Shown: positions 42,658 through 52,760, counted from the stretch's first letter. The stretch is 55,299 bases of DNA from Treponema sp. UBA1233 (GCA_002309305.1 DBWR01000012.1:75373-130671); one strand, 5' to 3'. Notes: a model not told the origin generated them from the letters alone. A program made the numbers and translations.

Positions 42658-45603
42658 ATGGAATCAACTCAGTTTATCTACAACGGACGGACCCGCAATT
42701 TCTTTAACATATTGGTCGAAAACCTCCTGCAGTGCACGGAGTTCAAAATCAGCGTTGCCTTTATCACCTACGGGGGGCTTCAGGTTCTTCTTGAAACACT
42801 GGCAGAACTTTCCAAAAGGAACATTCCGGGGGAAATTTTAACCACAACCTATCAGAACATGACCACTCCTGAGGTTCTTAAAAGACTTTCTGACTTTCCC
42901 AACATCAAGCTTAAGATTTATGTTCCGCCTACACAGACAGACGGCTTTCACGCAAAGGGCTATCTTTTTCATAAATCATTTACCGACAGTGACCAGTGGA
43001 CTGTGATTATCGGTTCCTCAAACATTACCGGACGCGCATTAAAAACCAATGTGGAATGGAATGTTCTGCAGAATGAACCCACACAGGAAGCTCAGGAACC
43101 AGGTATTTTTGCAAAGTCAGTACTGGATGAATTTGAAGAGCTTTGGAAGAGCCCCTGGGCAAAAGAGTATTCTGATGATTTTTTGATTTCCTATCGCGAC
43201 TATCTTTCCCGCATAAAGGAAAATGTCCGTTTTCAAAAATCAGCAGAACTTTTTACTTATGAGCACAGCCAGGCAATTCAGCCCAATGCAATGCAGCAGG
43301 AAGCAATCGTAAAACTTGACAAACTGAGAAAAGCCGGTGCTAATAAAGCCCTTGCAATTGCTGCAACCGGAAGCGGTAAAACCTACATGTCGGTTTTTGA
43401 TGCCCTGCAGTTCAAGCCCAAACGACTTTTGTTCATCGTTCATCGGGAAGACATCCTCAAAAAGGCAAAGGAATCTTTTGACACAATCTGCGGCGCTGCG
43501 GGTAAAAACTATTCTTCGGGATTTTTTACCGGAAACAAAAAGGAAGCCGACTGCACTTACCTCTTTGCAACACGCGACACCATGAGCCGGCATTTCGGTG
43601 AATTTTCTGCTGATTCATTTGACTACATCGTAATCGACGAAGCCCACCATGCCTCTAGCGAAAGTTATCAGAAAATCATTTCTTATTTTAAGCCGGAATT
43701 TTTACTGGGACTCACCGCAACCCCGGAACGCAGCGACAACGGTGACATCTACGCTCTTTTTGACAACAACGTAGCGGTGGAAATCCGTTTAAGGCAGGCC
43801 CTCGAATACAATCTTATATGCCCTTTCCATTACTTTGGTCTTACCGACGCGGAAGGAATCGATTATTCAAAAATCAAAGCTGAACCTGGCACTTCGGAAT
43901 ATACGGAAGAAATTGCAAAAATGCTTATGGTCGGCCACCGTGTTGACTACATCATTGAAAAGATGAAATTTTACGGACACGACGCGGAAAAACCAAAAGT
44001 TTTAGGATTCTGTCAAAACATTGCACATGCTAAATATATGGCGAAGGAATTTTGTGAGCGCGGGGTTTCAGCCGTTGCCCTTTCAAGCGAAGACAACAAA
44101 AGCATTGATGAGCGCATTGCTTTTACAAAGCGCCTTGAAGATGATGGCGATGAACTGAAAGTTATTTTCACAGTGGATTTGTTTAATGAAGGAATTGACA
44201 TTCCGTCGGTGAATACAATTTTAATGTTGCGGCCCACGGAATCTTCAATTATCTTTATTCAGCAGCTGGGTCGTGGACTTCGTAAACTTGCAGACAAAGA
44301 GTTTGTGACGGTCCTTGATTTTATCGGCAACTACAACAAGTCTTTTTTAATGGCAATTGCTCTGAACGGAAAGCAGAACTTTGACAAGGATTCGCTTAAA
44401 GTTGAGGTAGAGACAGATTTTGCCGACTTGCCAAACGGCACTTACATTCACATGGACAAAATAGCAAAAGAGCAGATTTTACGCCAGCTTGAAAACGAAA
44501 AGTTCATGTCCATGAAATACATGAAGGAATCTTATCTTGGATTCAAACATGTCTGCGGCGGAAAGATTCCCATGCTCATCGATTATTTAAAGCGCGACGG
44601 AAGTGTGGACCCTCTGCGTTTTTCTTCTTTCAGTGCAAACTACAAGACTTACCTGGAATTTGTGGCTTACATGGAAAAGGAAACGCACCCGGAGCTTTCT
44701 CTTCTTTTGCAGAATGAGAGTTTTAAATCCTTGATGCGACTCTTTACTTTTTACACACCGGCCAAGCGCATTGAAGAATGGATTATCGCCGACTCGCTTT
44801 TAAAGTCAGAAAATAATAGGGTAAGTCTTGTAGAATTGACTGGATATGCAGAAAAATACCTCGACACAGTTTACAATGAAAGACTTTTTCACGCGGCAGA
44901 AACTTTGAGCGGTAAATATTTTGATTCATCTGAGTTAAAGCGATATGAATCAGCCTTGCTTTTATTTGATGAAAATGTTGTTTCTTTCCAGCCGGGAATT
45001 TACTCCCTTTTACAATCTGATAAAACTGCCCGCTTATGGTTTGAAGATTTGATTAAATACAATCTTCTCCGCTATCAGGATGAATTCGGCTCTACGGATT
45101 ATGCCTTACCATTCCTGAAACTTTATTATGAATATTCCATGAGGGATTTGGCCCTTTTGTGCAATTATAAAAAAATTCATTCTTCTTTCCGTGGCCAGGG
45201 ACTTTTAACATCGGCAAAGCCTGATTATTTTATCTTCGTAAACCTGCATAAAAATGCAGACATAAAGGAATCGATTAATTACAAAGATAAATTCATTTCA
45301 CCGGGCGTTTTCCAGTGGCAGACTCCCAACAGCACAAGTCAGGATTCTGAACTTGGAAAGGATATTATTTTCGGCTACAAGCGGGGAATAAACCTGCATC
45401 TTTTCGTACGGAAGTTTGAGGAAGTTGAAGGCGTTACCCAGCCTTTCGTTTACCTTGGGAAAGTTGTCCCGTTTTCTGACACGGCAGAAGGCAACAAGCC
45501 CATTACAATTCAATTTGCATTGGAAAAACGGATTCCCGACGAAATGTATCTTGACTTTACCACAAGAACTGATATGCTTGGTACGGATGGAGGACAACTA
45601 TGA
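42658..45603 (+). CDS. PLD-nuclease/SF2 helicase with DUF3427-like C-terminus
   Basis: 981 residues. Residues 1-180 are a phospholipase-D nuclease domain with HAK (98-100, in DGFHAKGYLFH) and GSSNITG (119-125). The helicase has Walker A AATGSGKT (235-242), DEAH (327-330), GLTATPER and QQLGRGLRK. The last 400 residues fit the DUF3427 group (QSWQ-type end with GKDIIFGYKRGINLHLFVRK). Such proteins are frequent in defence islands and are thought to process foreign DNA. It overlaps the NUDIX gene start by four bases and forms a plus-strand operon with NUDIX and vsr. Confidence 0.88.
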   Translation: MESTQFIYNGRTRNFFNILVENLLQCTEFKISVAFITYGGLQVLLETLAELSKRNIPGEILTTTYQNMTTPEVLKRLSDFPNIKLKIYVPPTQTDGFHAKGYLFHKSFTDSDQWTVIIGSSNITGRALKTNVEWNVLQNEPTQEAQEPGIFAKSVLDEFEELWKSPWAKEYSDDFLISYRDYLSRIKENVRFQKSAELFTYEHSQAIQPNAMQQEAIVKLDKLRKAGANKALAIAATGSGKTYMSVFDALQFKPKRLLFIVHREDILKKAKESFDTICGAAGKNYSSGFFTGNKKEADCTYLFATRDTMSRHFGEFSADSFDYIVIDEAHHASSESYQKIISYFKPEFLLGLTATPERSDNGDIYALFDNNVAVEIRLRQALEYNLICPFHYFGLTDAEGIDYSKIKAEPGTSEYTEEIAKMLMVGHRVDYIIEKMKFYGHDAEKPKVLGFCQNIAHAKYMAKEFCERGVSAVALSSEDNKSIDERIAFTKRLEDDGDELKVIFTVDLFNEGIDIPSVNTILMLRPTESSIIFIQQLGRGLRKLADKEFVTVLDFIGNYNKSFLMAIALNGKQNFDKDSLKVEVETDFADLPNGTYIHMDKIAKEQILRQLENEKFMSMKYMKESYLGFKHVCGGKIPMLIDYLKRDGSVDPLRFSSFSANYKTYLEFVAYMEKETHPELSLLLQNESFKSLMRLFTFYTPAKRIEEWIIADSLLKSENNRVSLVELTGYAEKYLDTVYNERLFHAAETLSGKYFDSSELKRYESALLLFDENVVSFQPGIYSLLQSDKTARLWFEDLIKYNLLRYQDEFGSTDYALPFLKLYYEYSMRDLALLCNYKKIHSSFRGQGLLTSAKPDYFIFVNLHKNADIKESINYKDKFISPGVFQWQTPNSTSQDSELGKDIIFGYKRGINLHLFVRKFEEVEGVTQPFVYLGKVVPFSDTAEGNKPITIQFALEKRIPDEMYLDFTTRTDMLGTDGGQL

Positions 45604-46004
45604 AAACCATAACCGTAAGCGGGGCGGTCATCCTGCGCACAAATGCGGAAAGCGGCAAAAGGGAAATCTTCGCAACCCAACGCGGCTACGGCGACTGGAA
45701 GGGCTGGTGGGAATTCCCCGGCGGTAAAATCGAAGAAGGGGAAACCCCACAACAGTGCATCGAGCGCGAAATCAGGGAAGAGCTTTCGGCCCAGGTTCAT
45801 GCGCAGAAAATCATCGGCACCGTGGACTACGACTACCCCGCATTCCACCTGACCATGCACTGCATCCTCTGCATCCTTGAATCTGGCAGACTTGAGCTCC
45901 TGGAGCACGAAAACGCACTCTGGCTCACGCGGGAAACCCTCCATTCAGTAAAATGGCTCCCCGCCGACGAACTCATTCTGGATAAAATCATGGAAATGTT
46001 ATAG
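45600..46004 (+). CDS. NUDIX hydrolase, NudG/MutT-like
   Basis: 134 residues. The NUDIX box is complete: GGKIEEGETPQQCIEREIREEL (residues 41-62). GDWKGWWEFPGG before it is typical of CTP/8-oxo-dGTP pyrophosphohydrolases such as NudG, which also act on 5-methyl-dCTP. Coupling to the helicase by an ATGA overlap suggests a joint role. Substrate is inferred only. Confidence 0.9.
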   Translation: MKTITVSGAVILRTNAESGKREIFATQRGYGDWKGWWEFPGGKIEEGETPQQCIEREIREELSAQVHAQKIIGTVDYDYPAFHLTMHCILCILESGRLELLEHENALWLTRETLHSVKWLPADELILDKIMEML

Positions 46005-46014
46005 AATCTCCCCC

Positions 46015-46479
46015 ATGGACGTTTTATCTCCAGAGTCACGGCACAAGGCAATGTCTCACATTCGGTCAAAGGACACAAGGCCGGAAAAGCAGATCCGCTC
46101 CGCTCTGTTCAGGGCAGGGTTCAGGTACCGCATCTGTGACAAGCGCTATCCCGGAAAACCCGACCTAATCTTCCCCCGCCACTACGCCGTAATCTTCATA
46201 AACGGCTGCTTCTGGCATGCGCATGAGAATTGCCGTTATTTCCGCTTTCCCTCGTCCAACCAGGAGTTCTGGAGCAATAAATTCAGGCGCAACAGGGAGC
46301 GTGACGAACAGGTCATAAAGTACTATCAGGACCAATGCTGGCGCGTGTGCCTTGTCTGGGAATGTGCCATCCGAGGCAAAAACTCCCGCCGCAGGATAGA
46401 AAACGTCAAGAACCAGATCATGCAATGGCTGGAAGAATCCGGCGACCCCTACCTCGAAATCAGCGGGAACTTACTTTGA
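46015..46479 (+). CDS. vsr: Very short patch repair endonuclease
   Basis: 154 residues. Nicks DNA 5' of the T in T:G mismatches that arise when 5-methylcytosine deaminates. The start SPESRHKAMSHIRSKDTRPE, the catalytic Asp in PGKPDLIFPR, the zinc ligands in NGCFWHAHENC and the late WECAIRGKN Cys are all there. It normally accompanies an m5C methyltransferase; two are found 6 kb away on the other strand in the same island. Its last nine bases overlap the converging AAA gene. Confidence 0.95.
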   Translation: MDVLSPESRHKAMSHIRSKDTRPEKQIRSALFRAGFRYRICDKRYPGKPDLIFPRHYAVIFINGCFWHAHENCRYFRFPSSNQEFWSNKFRRNRERDEQVIKYYQDQCWRVCLVWECAIRGKNSRRRIENVKNQIMQWLEESGDPYLEISGNLL

Positions 46480-47769
46480 AACAATTTCGTTTATTTTGTC
46501 TGCCAGGTACAGCGGAACATTTATCATGTCGTCCTGTTCTTTGTATTGGAGCTGGGAAAACCTTATTGCCAGCTCTGGCTTTTGCTCCCTGCGATAACGC
46601 TTAAAGCTCGCGGAAGTTACGTTTCCACCGGCTTTACATTCAACAGGTATTATCTGCATTTCGTTTTGCAAAAGAAAATCAACCTCGTAATTCTGAGCAG
46701 GGGAATAATAATGTACATCATTTTCAAGATTCGCATGAAGCTGCTGCAGAACATAGTTTTCCGTAAGCGCTCCTTTGAACTGAAAATCAGAATCCAGCAC
46801 AATCTGTTTATTTTGAACTTCAGCTGCACATTTTGCCAATCCGACATCAAAAAAGAAGAGTTTAAAACTTGAAAAATCCTCAAAAACTTTTATCGGATGC
46901 TCAGGCTTTTTAACATCATAAACACGAAGTACAAGACCCGCACTTACAAGCCATTCTATAGCCACTTCAAATTCGCGGGCACGCGCACCTTGCTTTACAC
47001 AACCGTAAATAAACTTTTCGTTTTCTTTAGCAAGCTGTGTTACAATACTTCTGAAAACCAGCAGAATTCTGCCTGCATCAATTTTTCCGTTATGCTTTGT
47101 TATATCGTTCTCATACAAAGCCAACAATTCTTTTTGAATCTGCATAACTGTCCCAGAATTTTTTTCTTCCGCCCAGCTTGAAACACATTCAGGAAGCCCG
47201 CCAACTATCAGATAGTCATGATACTGTTCAACAAGCTTCGTATGCTGCAGGGAAATTATTTCTTCCGGTGGAGTTTCTTCCAAATATTTTAAAAGTGGCT
47301 GATTAACAGCTCCCAAAAATTCTTCAAAATCCATAGGATAAACATTCAGCAGATTCACTTTTCCAACCGGATAGCTCATAGGTCTTGAAAGAAAAGTTCC
47401 AAGAAGACTTCCTGCGGCTATTACATGATAATCATTGGCATCTTCACAAAAGTATTTTAACGAATTAAGTGCATTTGGGCATTCCTGAATTTCATCAAAA
47501 ATAATCAGATGTTTTTCTTTTTCGATTTTTGAATTTTTAATTGTTCCCAAAAGCGAAATTATTCTATAGGGGTCTTTATTTGTTGCAAATATTTTTGCAA
47601 GTTCGCTGTCATTTTCAAACGAGAAATAAAAAGTCTTTTCGTAATTTAATCGGCCAAATTCTTTCATAAGCCAGGTTTTTCCAACCTGACGTGCCCCACG
47701 CAAAACAAGAGGTTTTCTATGGGAGGAGGATTTCCATTGTGCCAGTTTCATCAGCGCCTTTCTGTACAT
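46471..47769 (-). CDS. AAA_14/DUF4143 ATPase
   Basis: 432 residues. Walker A GARQVGKT (25-32), Walker B LIIFDEIQECP, and a C-terminal DUF4143 region with LTENYVLQQL and the nuclease-like YEVDFLLQNEMQIIPVECKAG (an ExK-type core). This family is widespread in gut bacteria and of unknown function, possibly mobile or defence linked. Upstream are four 32-base-phased repeats that may be its operator. Confidence 0.88.
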   Translation of the reverse strand: MYRKALMKLAQWKSSSHRKPLVLRGARQVGKTWLMKEFGRLNYEKTFYFSFENDSELAKIFATNKDPYRIISLLGTIKNSKIEKEKHLIIFDEIQECPNALNSLKYFCEDANDYHVIAAGSLLGTFLSRPMSYPVGKVNLLNVYPMDFEEFLGAVNQPLLKYLEETPPEEIISLQHTKLVEQYHDYLIVGGLPECVSSWAEEKNSGTVMQIQKELLALYENDITKHNGKIDAGRILLVFRSIVTQLAKENEKFIYGCVKQGARAREFEVAIEWLVSAGLVLRVYDVKKPEHPIKVFEDFSSFKLFFFDVGLAKCAAEVQNKQIVLDSDFQFKGALTENYVLQQLHANLENDVHYYSPAQNYEVDFLLQNEMQIIPVECKAGGNVTSASFKRYRREQKPELAIRFSQLQYKEQDDMINVPLYLADKINEIVSK

Positions 47770-47785
47770 GCTTATATTTTATGTG

Positions 47786-47893
47786 ATTTTTACACAAAAA
47801 TAAAGGGTTTTAGAACCATTTTTACACATTTTTATTGATTTTTTAGCCTATTTTTACACATTTTTATAGCATTTTTACCCATATTTTTACACA
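47786..47893. repeat. Four direct repeats with 32-base period upstream of the AAA/DUF4143 gene
   Basis: ATTTTTACACA begins at 47786, 47818, 47850 and 47883, i.e. spaced 32, 32 and 33 bases, about three helical turns. A degenerate unit ATTTTTACCC is at 47871. The phased array suggests cooperative protein binding, perhaps autoregulation of the AAA gene or of the divergent DUF1846 gene. Confidence 0.75.
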
Positions 47894-47953
47894 TTTTTAT
47901 AGTTTTTCTCCGACTTGTCTTTTTTCCCAATCTGAATTATAATTAAATTCCGT

Positions 47954-49435
47954 ATGAAAACGGGATTCGATAACGACAAATATCTTAAGATTCAATCAGA
48001 ACACATCAAGGAGCGCATTGCCAAATTTGGCGACAAGCTGTATCTGGAATTCGGCGGAAAGCTTTTCGACGACTACCATGCCTCACGCGTACTGCCGGGG
48101 TTCCAGCCCGACTCAAAGCTCAAAATGCTCATGCAGCTGGCGGACTATGCGGAAATCGTAATAGTCATCTCTGCGGTGGACATCGAAAAGAACAAGGTGC
48201 GCGGAGACCTGGGCATCACCTATGACAAGGACGTACTGCGCCTGAGGGATGAATTCCAGAACCGCGGACTCATGGTGGGCAGCGTCGTCATCACGCACTA
48301 CAAGGGCCAGGAAGCTGCAAAGGCATTCCGTTCACGGCTCAAGAAGATGAACATCAAGACCTACTACCATTATACAATCGAAGGCTATCCCACAAACGTG
48401 GCCCTCATCGACAGCGACGAAGGTTACGGCAAGAACGACTACATCGAAACCACAAGGCCACTGGTTGTCGTCACGGCACCTGGTCCCGGAAGCGGAAAAA
48501 TGGCAACATGCCTAAGCCAGCTCTACCACGAGAACAAGCGCGGAATCAAGGCTGGATACGCAAAGTTTGAGACATTCCCCATCTGGAACCTTCCGTTAAA
48601 GCATCCAGTAAACCTTGCATACGAGGCCGCCACGGCAGACCTTAACGACGTGAACATGATCGACCCGTTCCACCTGGACGCATACGGTCAGACAACTGTA
48701 AACTACAACCGCGACATAGAAATCTTCCCTGTGCTCAACGCCATATTCGAGGGAATCTACGGCGAAAACCCGTACAAGTCTCCCACCGACATGGGCGTAA
48801 ACATGGCCGGCTACTGCATCGTTGACGACGAGGCATGCTGTTTTGCATCAAAGCAGGAAATCATCCGCCGCTATTACAACACGCTCAACCTGCTTGCCGA
48901 AGGAAAGGCCACCGAAGACGAAGTGAACAAGATTGAACTTTTGATGAAGCAGGCAAAGATTACCACCGAAGACAGGAAGGTAACGGTTGCCGCAAAGGAA
49001 CGCGGTGCAAAATCAGGCCTCCCCTGCTCCGCAATGGAACTGAACGATGGCACGATCGTAACATCCGAAACCTCTGACCTTCTGGGAACAAGCGCTGCAC
49101 TCATCATTCATGCAATAAAGCATCTGGCTGGAATCGACCACAGCGTAAAGCTCATTCCCGCCCGCATGATAGAACCGATCCAGAACATGAAGGTGTCATA
49201 CCTCCGCGGCAAAAACCCAAGGCTCCACACCGACGAAGTTCTGGTCGCACTCGCAATGCTTTCATTAAGCGACGAAAACTGCAAGAAGGCCCTGGAGCAT
49301 CTTCCAGACCTTGCCGGATGTCAGGTTCATACAACCGTAATGCTTAGTGAAGTTGACCGAAAGATTTTCAAGAAGCTGGGAGTTGACGTAACGAGCGAGC
49401 CTGTCACAAAGAAGAACAAGTCACTCATCGGCTAG
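47954..49435 (+). CDS. DUF1846 protein
   Basis: 493 residues. The whole length matches the DUF1846 family, with GFDNDKYLKIQSEHIKERI at the start, VVTAPGPGSGKMATCLSQLYH as a P-loop-like segment near 175, and PCSAMELNDGTIVTSETSDLLG. A cytosolic protein of unknown biochemical role, common in anaerobes. The gene stands alone after the phased repeat array; no adjacent partner suggests its role. Confidence 0.9.
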   Translation: MKTGFDNDKYLKIQSEHIKERIAKFGDKLYLEFGGKLFDDYHASRVLPGFQPDSKLKMLMQLADYAEIVIVISAVDIEKNKVRGDLGITYDKDVLRLRDEFQNRGLMVGSVVITHYKGQEAAKAFRSRLKKMNIKTYYHYTIEGYPTNVALIDSDEGYGKNDYIETTRPLVVVTAPGPGSGKMATCLSQLYHENKRGIKAGYAKFETFPIWNLPLKHPVNLAYEAATADLNDVNMIDPFHLDAYGQTTVNYNRDIEIFPVLNAIFEGIYGENPYKSPTDMGVNMAGYCIVDDEACCFASKQEIIRRYYNTLNLLAEGKATEDEVNKIELLMKQAKITTEDRKVTVAAKERGAKSGLPCSAMELNDGTIVTSETSDLLGTSAALIIHAIKHLAGIDHSVKLIPARMIEPIQNMKVSYLRGKNPRLHTDEVLVALAMLSLSDENCKKALEHLPDLAGCQVHTTVMLSEVDRKIFKKLGVDVTSEPVTKKNKSLIG

Positions 49436-49450
49436 GACTGCGTTCATCCT

Positions 49451-50155
49451 TTACCAAAGGCTTACAAGCGGCTTGTATGGAACGTATTTTCCACCCTGCT
49501 GCTTGAAGAACGTACAGAACGGAATCTTCCTGCCCTGCGCAAAGAACAGGCGTGCAAAAGTCGGAGGCTCACCCATCCTTGGGAGTGAACAGCTTCCCGG
49601 ATTTACCGCATACACATCATCAATATAGCTTGCATTCGGGACATGGGTGTGTCCGTACAATGCCAGAGCCGCACCGTTTTCCCTTGCCGCATCACACAGG
49701 GCAACAGGGCTTCCGTAAACGCCGTAATAGTGGCCGTGGGAGACAAAGACATTCGTTCCGCATATATTCATGCACAATGCCGGAGGAACCTTTACCTCGA
49801 CATAATATGGATGGCTTTCATCTTCCTTTCTGAGTGGATTTACCGCAACAAAGCTGTCAAAATCATTGTTTCCCATCACAAAGCCGATTACCGGTGGAAT
49901 GCAAAGCGAAAAGGACCTGTCTTCTACCGCATTTCCCAGTATGGCACACAAGTCCCTGATTCCGTCCCCGCAAAAAATCAATGCATCGGAATCCGTTCCC
50001 CACTGTTCGATTATCGACTTGAGTCTTGGAGTGTTTCCGTGAGAGTCTGCAACAACAAGGGCGTTGGCTTCTTTCTTTTGGGCAAGGGCAAGCACGTCTT
50101 CTTCGGCCCCCAGAATGCCGCACTGACACTGTTCAAAGCTACCGGGTAACGCCAC
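49451..50155 (-). CDS. YfcE-like metallophosphoesterase
   Basis: 234 residues. Calcineurin-like metal-binding motifs in order: DSHGN, GDG, GNND and GHTHVPNA. YfcE-type enzymes hydrolyse phosphodiesters in the cytosol. A GTG start at 50155 shares its G with the stop of the upstream lipoprotein (TAGTG), so translation is coupled. About 30 extra residues precede the core; an internal start is possible. Confidence 0.85.
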   Translation of the reverse strand: MALPGSFEQCQCGILGAEEDVLALAQKKEANALVVADSHGNTPRLKSIIEQWGTDSDALIFCGDGIRDLCAILGNAVEDRSFSLCIPPVIGFVMGNNDFDSFVAVNPLRKEDESHPYYVEVKVPPALCMNICGTNVFVSHGHYYGVYGSPVALCDAARENGAALALYGHTHVPNASYIDDVYAVNPGSCSLPRMGEPPTFARLFFAQGRKIPFCTFFKQQGGKYVPYKPLVSLW

Positions 50156-50901
50156 TATTTCTGCTCCAGCACATAATGGTTCATGGACTGAATTCCTGTG
50201 TCATGGTCAACGTAGCGCTTAATCTGCTTGTCACCCACTATATTCTGAATGTGATCCCTAAGCTGGTCGTTCATAGGAAGCGGACCGTTCAGCAGAGCCA
50301 TGTAACGCACTGCCTTGAATGCAATCTCTTCGGCATCAGTGTCTATCTTGTGCTCCACCTCGGTAGAATCAACCTGCTCCTGGGCGTTGCGCTCATATTC
50401 CAGAACAAAGTCACACGTACATTCCTGTCCCAAAACGTCATCCTGCGGAAAAAACGAAAACACGGGAAAAGTCCTGCCACCATCAGCATCCATAAACTTG
50501 GCAAGCTGAAGATGAGTTCCATCCGGAGCCCCAAGCAGAATGAGTCCGCGCAAATCCACATCCTTCAAATGAGAATACAGGTTTGAAATCTTGCTCTTCA
50601 AGTCGTCGGGATAAAGCACCGGATACACAAGACCGCCGTCTTTATCCAGCCCGTACACGGAAGAAATACGTTCTATAGCCTGGTCATAAAAAACCTTGTC
50701 GTTAAAGCCGTAACCAAACAGAACGCCGATGACACCCTGCTCGTTGGTCCAGTTGATGATTTCCTCTTCGTCCTGAGATGAACCCGACCCCTGCGAAAAC
50801 TCCGATTCAGACGGGGCAATTCGTTTTTCCTTTTTCTTGGAACATCCCAAAACACACAAAAGCATCAATGCGATAGAAGCACATGCAAGAATTTTTTTCA
50901 T
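50155..50901 (-). CDS. Lipoprotein, possible periplasmic-binding-like fold
   Basis: 248 residues. Lipobox CVLGC gives lipidated Cys20, then a Ser/Glu-rich linker. The body alternates strands and helices (VIGVLFGYGFND, LRGLILLGAPDG, FPVFSFFPQDD) like a sugar- or Med-type binding fold, perhaps DUF3798, but this is only an impression. Transcribed with the phosphoesterase. Confidence 0.7.
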   Translation of the reverse strand: MKKILACASIALMLLCVLGCSKKKEKRIAPSESEFSQGSGSSQDEEEIINWTNEQGVIGVLFGYGFNDKVFYDQAIERISSVYGLDKDGGLVYPVLYPDDLKSKISNLYSHLKDVDLRGLILLGAPDGTHLQLAKFMDADGGRTFPVFSFFPQDDVLGQECTCDFVLEYERNAQEQVDSTEVEHKIDTDAEEIAFKAVRYMALLNGPLPMNDQLRDHIQNIVGDKQIKRYVDHDTGIQSMNHYVLEQK

Positions 50902-50924
50902 TTTCCCACCACCATTTTGTTTTA

Positions 50925-52577
50925 TCAGAATTCAGACAAGGCATTTGCAATGCTGTAAGCCCTGTCCCCAAATTTTTCTATCTGACGCACAAGGTCAATG
51001 TACAGGAGCTCGGACTTAACGTTTGCACCCGCTTCAAGGCGCTTTCTGGCAACCTTCTTCAGCGTATGACGGAACACGTCGATTTGGGCTTCAATTTCAC
51101 GGGCAATGATAAGCTTGTCTTCTTCAAGATGCTTGTTGATGTTCGTGCTCACAAAGTACATGCTCTGTCGTGCAAGGTCCATGTAAGGATCCAGGCGCTC
51201 CATGTCTTCCTGTGCAAATTCCATGTTTTTTTCAATTGATTTTTTAAGGAGAAGCGCAACGTTGTAGCAGTCGTCGGTCATTTCCTCAAGGTCGTCCACA
51301 ATCTGCTGCATGATGCTAAGGCTTCCCAACTGCTGCGTGTTCATAGGCAAATGGGAACAGCTCACAAGATATCGCGTAATCTTTTCCTTCATCTGGTCGG
51401 CATAATCTTCCTGCCGCGTAAGCTCTTCCATATGCTGCTCGATAAAACTTTCGTCGCGGTTCTTGAATCCCTCCGACACACCCTCAAACATTTTGGTAAC
51501 CAAAACCGTCATGTCCTGAATCTCTTTTTCCACACGAACGATGTAAGAGGTAGCATTTTCGCGTCCAGCCGTCTCATTGAATTCAAATACATATTCGGTT
51601 GGTGTTGCATCCGGATCTTCGGGAATAAGCTTTTCCATGAGCCATGCAATCTGCCCCGTAAACGGAAGACACAAAAGCGCCGCAATGGTCTTAAGCACAG
51701 TATGCAGAGCCGCTATGTGATATGTAATGTTGTCTTCGGGAGTTCCAGGCACAATCGAATCAATAAGGTTCAGGAACGGAGTAAAGAATATGCAGACCAG
51801 GAGGACCACCGCCACGTTAAAAAGAACATGGACCAGGGCCGTCCGTTTGGCATTGGCAGAAGACCTTAACGAGGCAAGCACCGCATCAATTGTCGAACCG
51901 ATGTTGCTGCCAATGACCAGAGCCGCCGCAAATTCCCACGGAATAAGCCTGTTGTAGGCCATGGTTATGACAATCGCAGTTTCCGCAGAAGAAGAGTGGA
52001 TCAGGGCAGTAATCAGCATACCCACGATGATTCCAATCAAAATGCTCCACACCCCAAAATCCGCAAAATGCCTAAGGAAGTTGAGCGTACCGTTGTCGGG
52101 ATCAATAGTATCAGAAAGCCAGCTCAAGCCGATAAAGAGCATTCCAAAGCCCATAATCGCTTCGCCAAGAGACTGCTTGTTCCATTTCTTAAAAAGAGTG
52201 ATTATGTATCCCAGACCAAAAATCGGGACCGCAAAAGCCGAAATCTTAAAGTTAAATCCAAAGAAAACCACCAGCCATGCCGTTATCGTAGTACCGACGT
52301 TGGCACCCAGAGTAACACCCACGGACTGCTTTACCGTCATGAGCCCCGCGTTAACAAAGCTCACTTCCATTGCCGTAGTAGCACCGGACGACTGAATGAT
52401 GAACGTAAGCACCAATCCGGTTATAAAAGCCAGAAGTCTGTTTCCCGTCATAAAGCTAAGGGCAGCCTGCAAGCGCGAACCGGCACTCTTCTGAATACCG
52501 TCACTAAGCATTTTCATGCCAAAGAGCAAAAAGGCAAGGCTTCCCACCAGCTGAAGGATTGTTGCAATAATGTTCAT
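50925..52577 (-). CDS. Na/Pi-cotransporter family protein with PhoU domain
   Basis: 550 residues. Two Na/Pi repeats carry QSSGATTA and HSSSAETA; eight or so membrane helices fill residues 1-320. The cytosolic C-terminus (about 345-550) is a helical PhoU-like domain that may sense phosphate status. It imports phosphate with sodium. Upstream of a lipoprotein/phosphodiesterase pair on the same strand. Confidence 0.9.
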   Translation of the reverse strand: MNIIATILQLVGSLAFLLFGMKMLSDGIQKSAGSRLQAALSFMTGNRLLAFITGLVLTFIIQSSGATTAMEVSFVNAGLMTVKQSVGVTLGANVGTTITAWLVVFFGFNFKISAFAVPIFGLGYIITLFKKWNKQSLGEAIMGFGMLFIGLSWLSDTIDPDNGTLNFLRHFADFGVWSILIGIIVGMLITALIHSSSAETAIVITMAYNRLIPWEFAAALVIGSNIGSTIDAVLASLRSSANAKRTALVHVLFNVAVVLLVCIFFTPFLNLIDSIVPGTPEDNITYHIAALHTVLKTIAALLCLPFTGQIAWLMEKLIPEDPDATPTEYVFEFNETAGRENATSYIVRVEKEIQDMTVLVTKMFEGVSEGFKNRDESFIEQHMEELTRQEDYADQMKEKITRYLVSCSHLPMNTQQLGSLSIMQQIVDDLEEMTDDCYNVALLLKKSIEKNMEFAQEDMERLDPYMDLARQSMYFVSTNINKHLEEDKLIIAREIEAQIDVFRHTLKKVARKRLEAGANVKSELLYIDLVRQIEKFGDRAYSIANALSEF

Positions 52578-52644
52578 ATTGGATACATCATACTAAATTT
52601 AGGCAAGAAATTCAATAATCAATAATTGATAATTAAGTTTGTTT

Positions 52645-52760
52645 TAGGGCTTTTATAGCCAGACCGCAATTCCCGCCGGGAAAGGCCTTCCGGGTTCCAC
52701 TACGTTCATTGCTCCACGTCGTTCCGCAACGGCTCCCGCCGCCCTCCATGCCCGCGTGGA
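52645..52760. repeat. GC-rich palindromic intergenic tract
   Basis: A GC-rich block in otherwise AT-rich surroundings, with hairpins GGGC/AGCC around 52647, TTCCCG-C-CGGGAA (52670-52682) and facing CCAC/GTGG arms. It has the look of a REP-type mobile repeat but no second copy is found in the window. Confidence 0.55.

Noticed and set aside
47770..47953. CRISPR array in the repeat region
   Set aside because: Repeat units are only 11 bases, AT-rich, with similar rather than unique spacers, and no cas genes are near.
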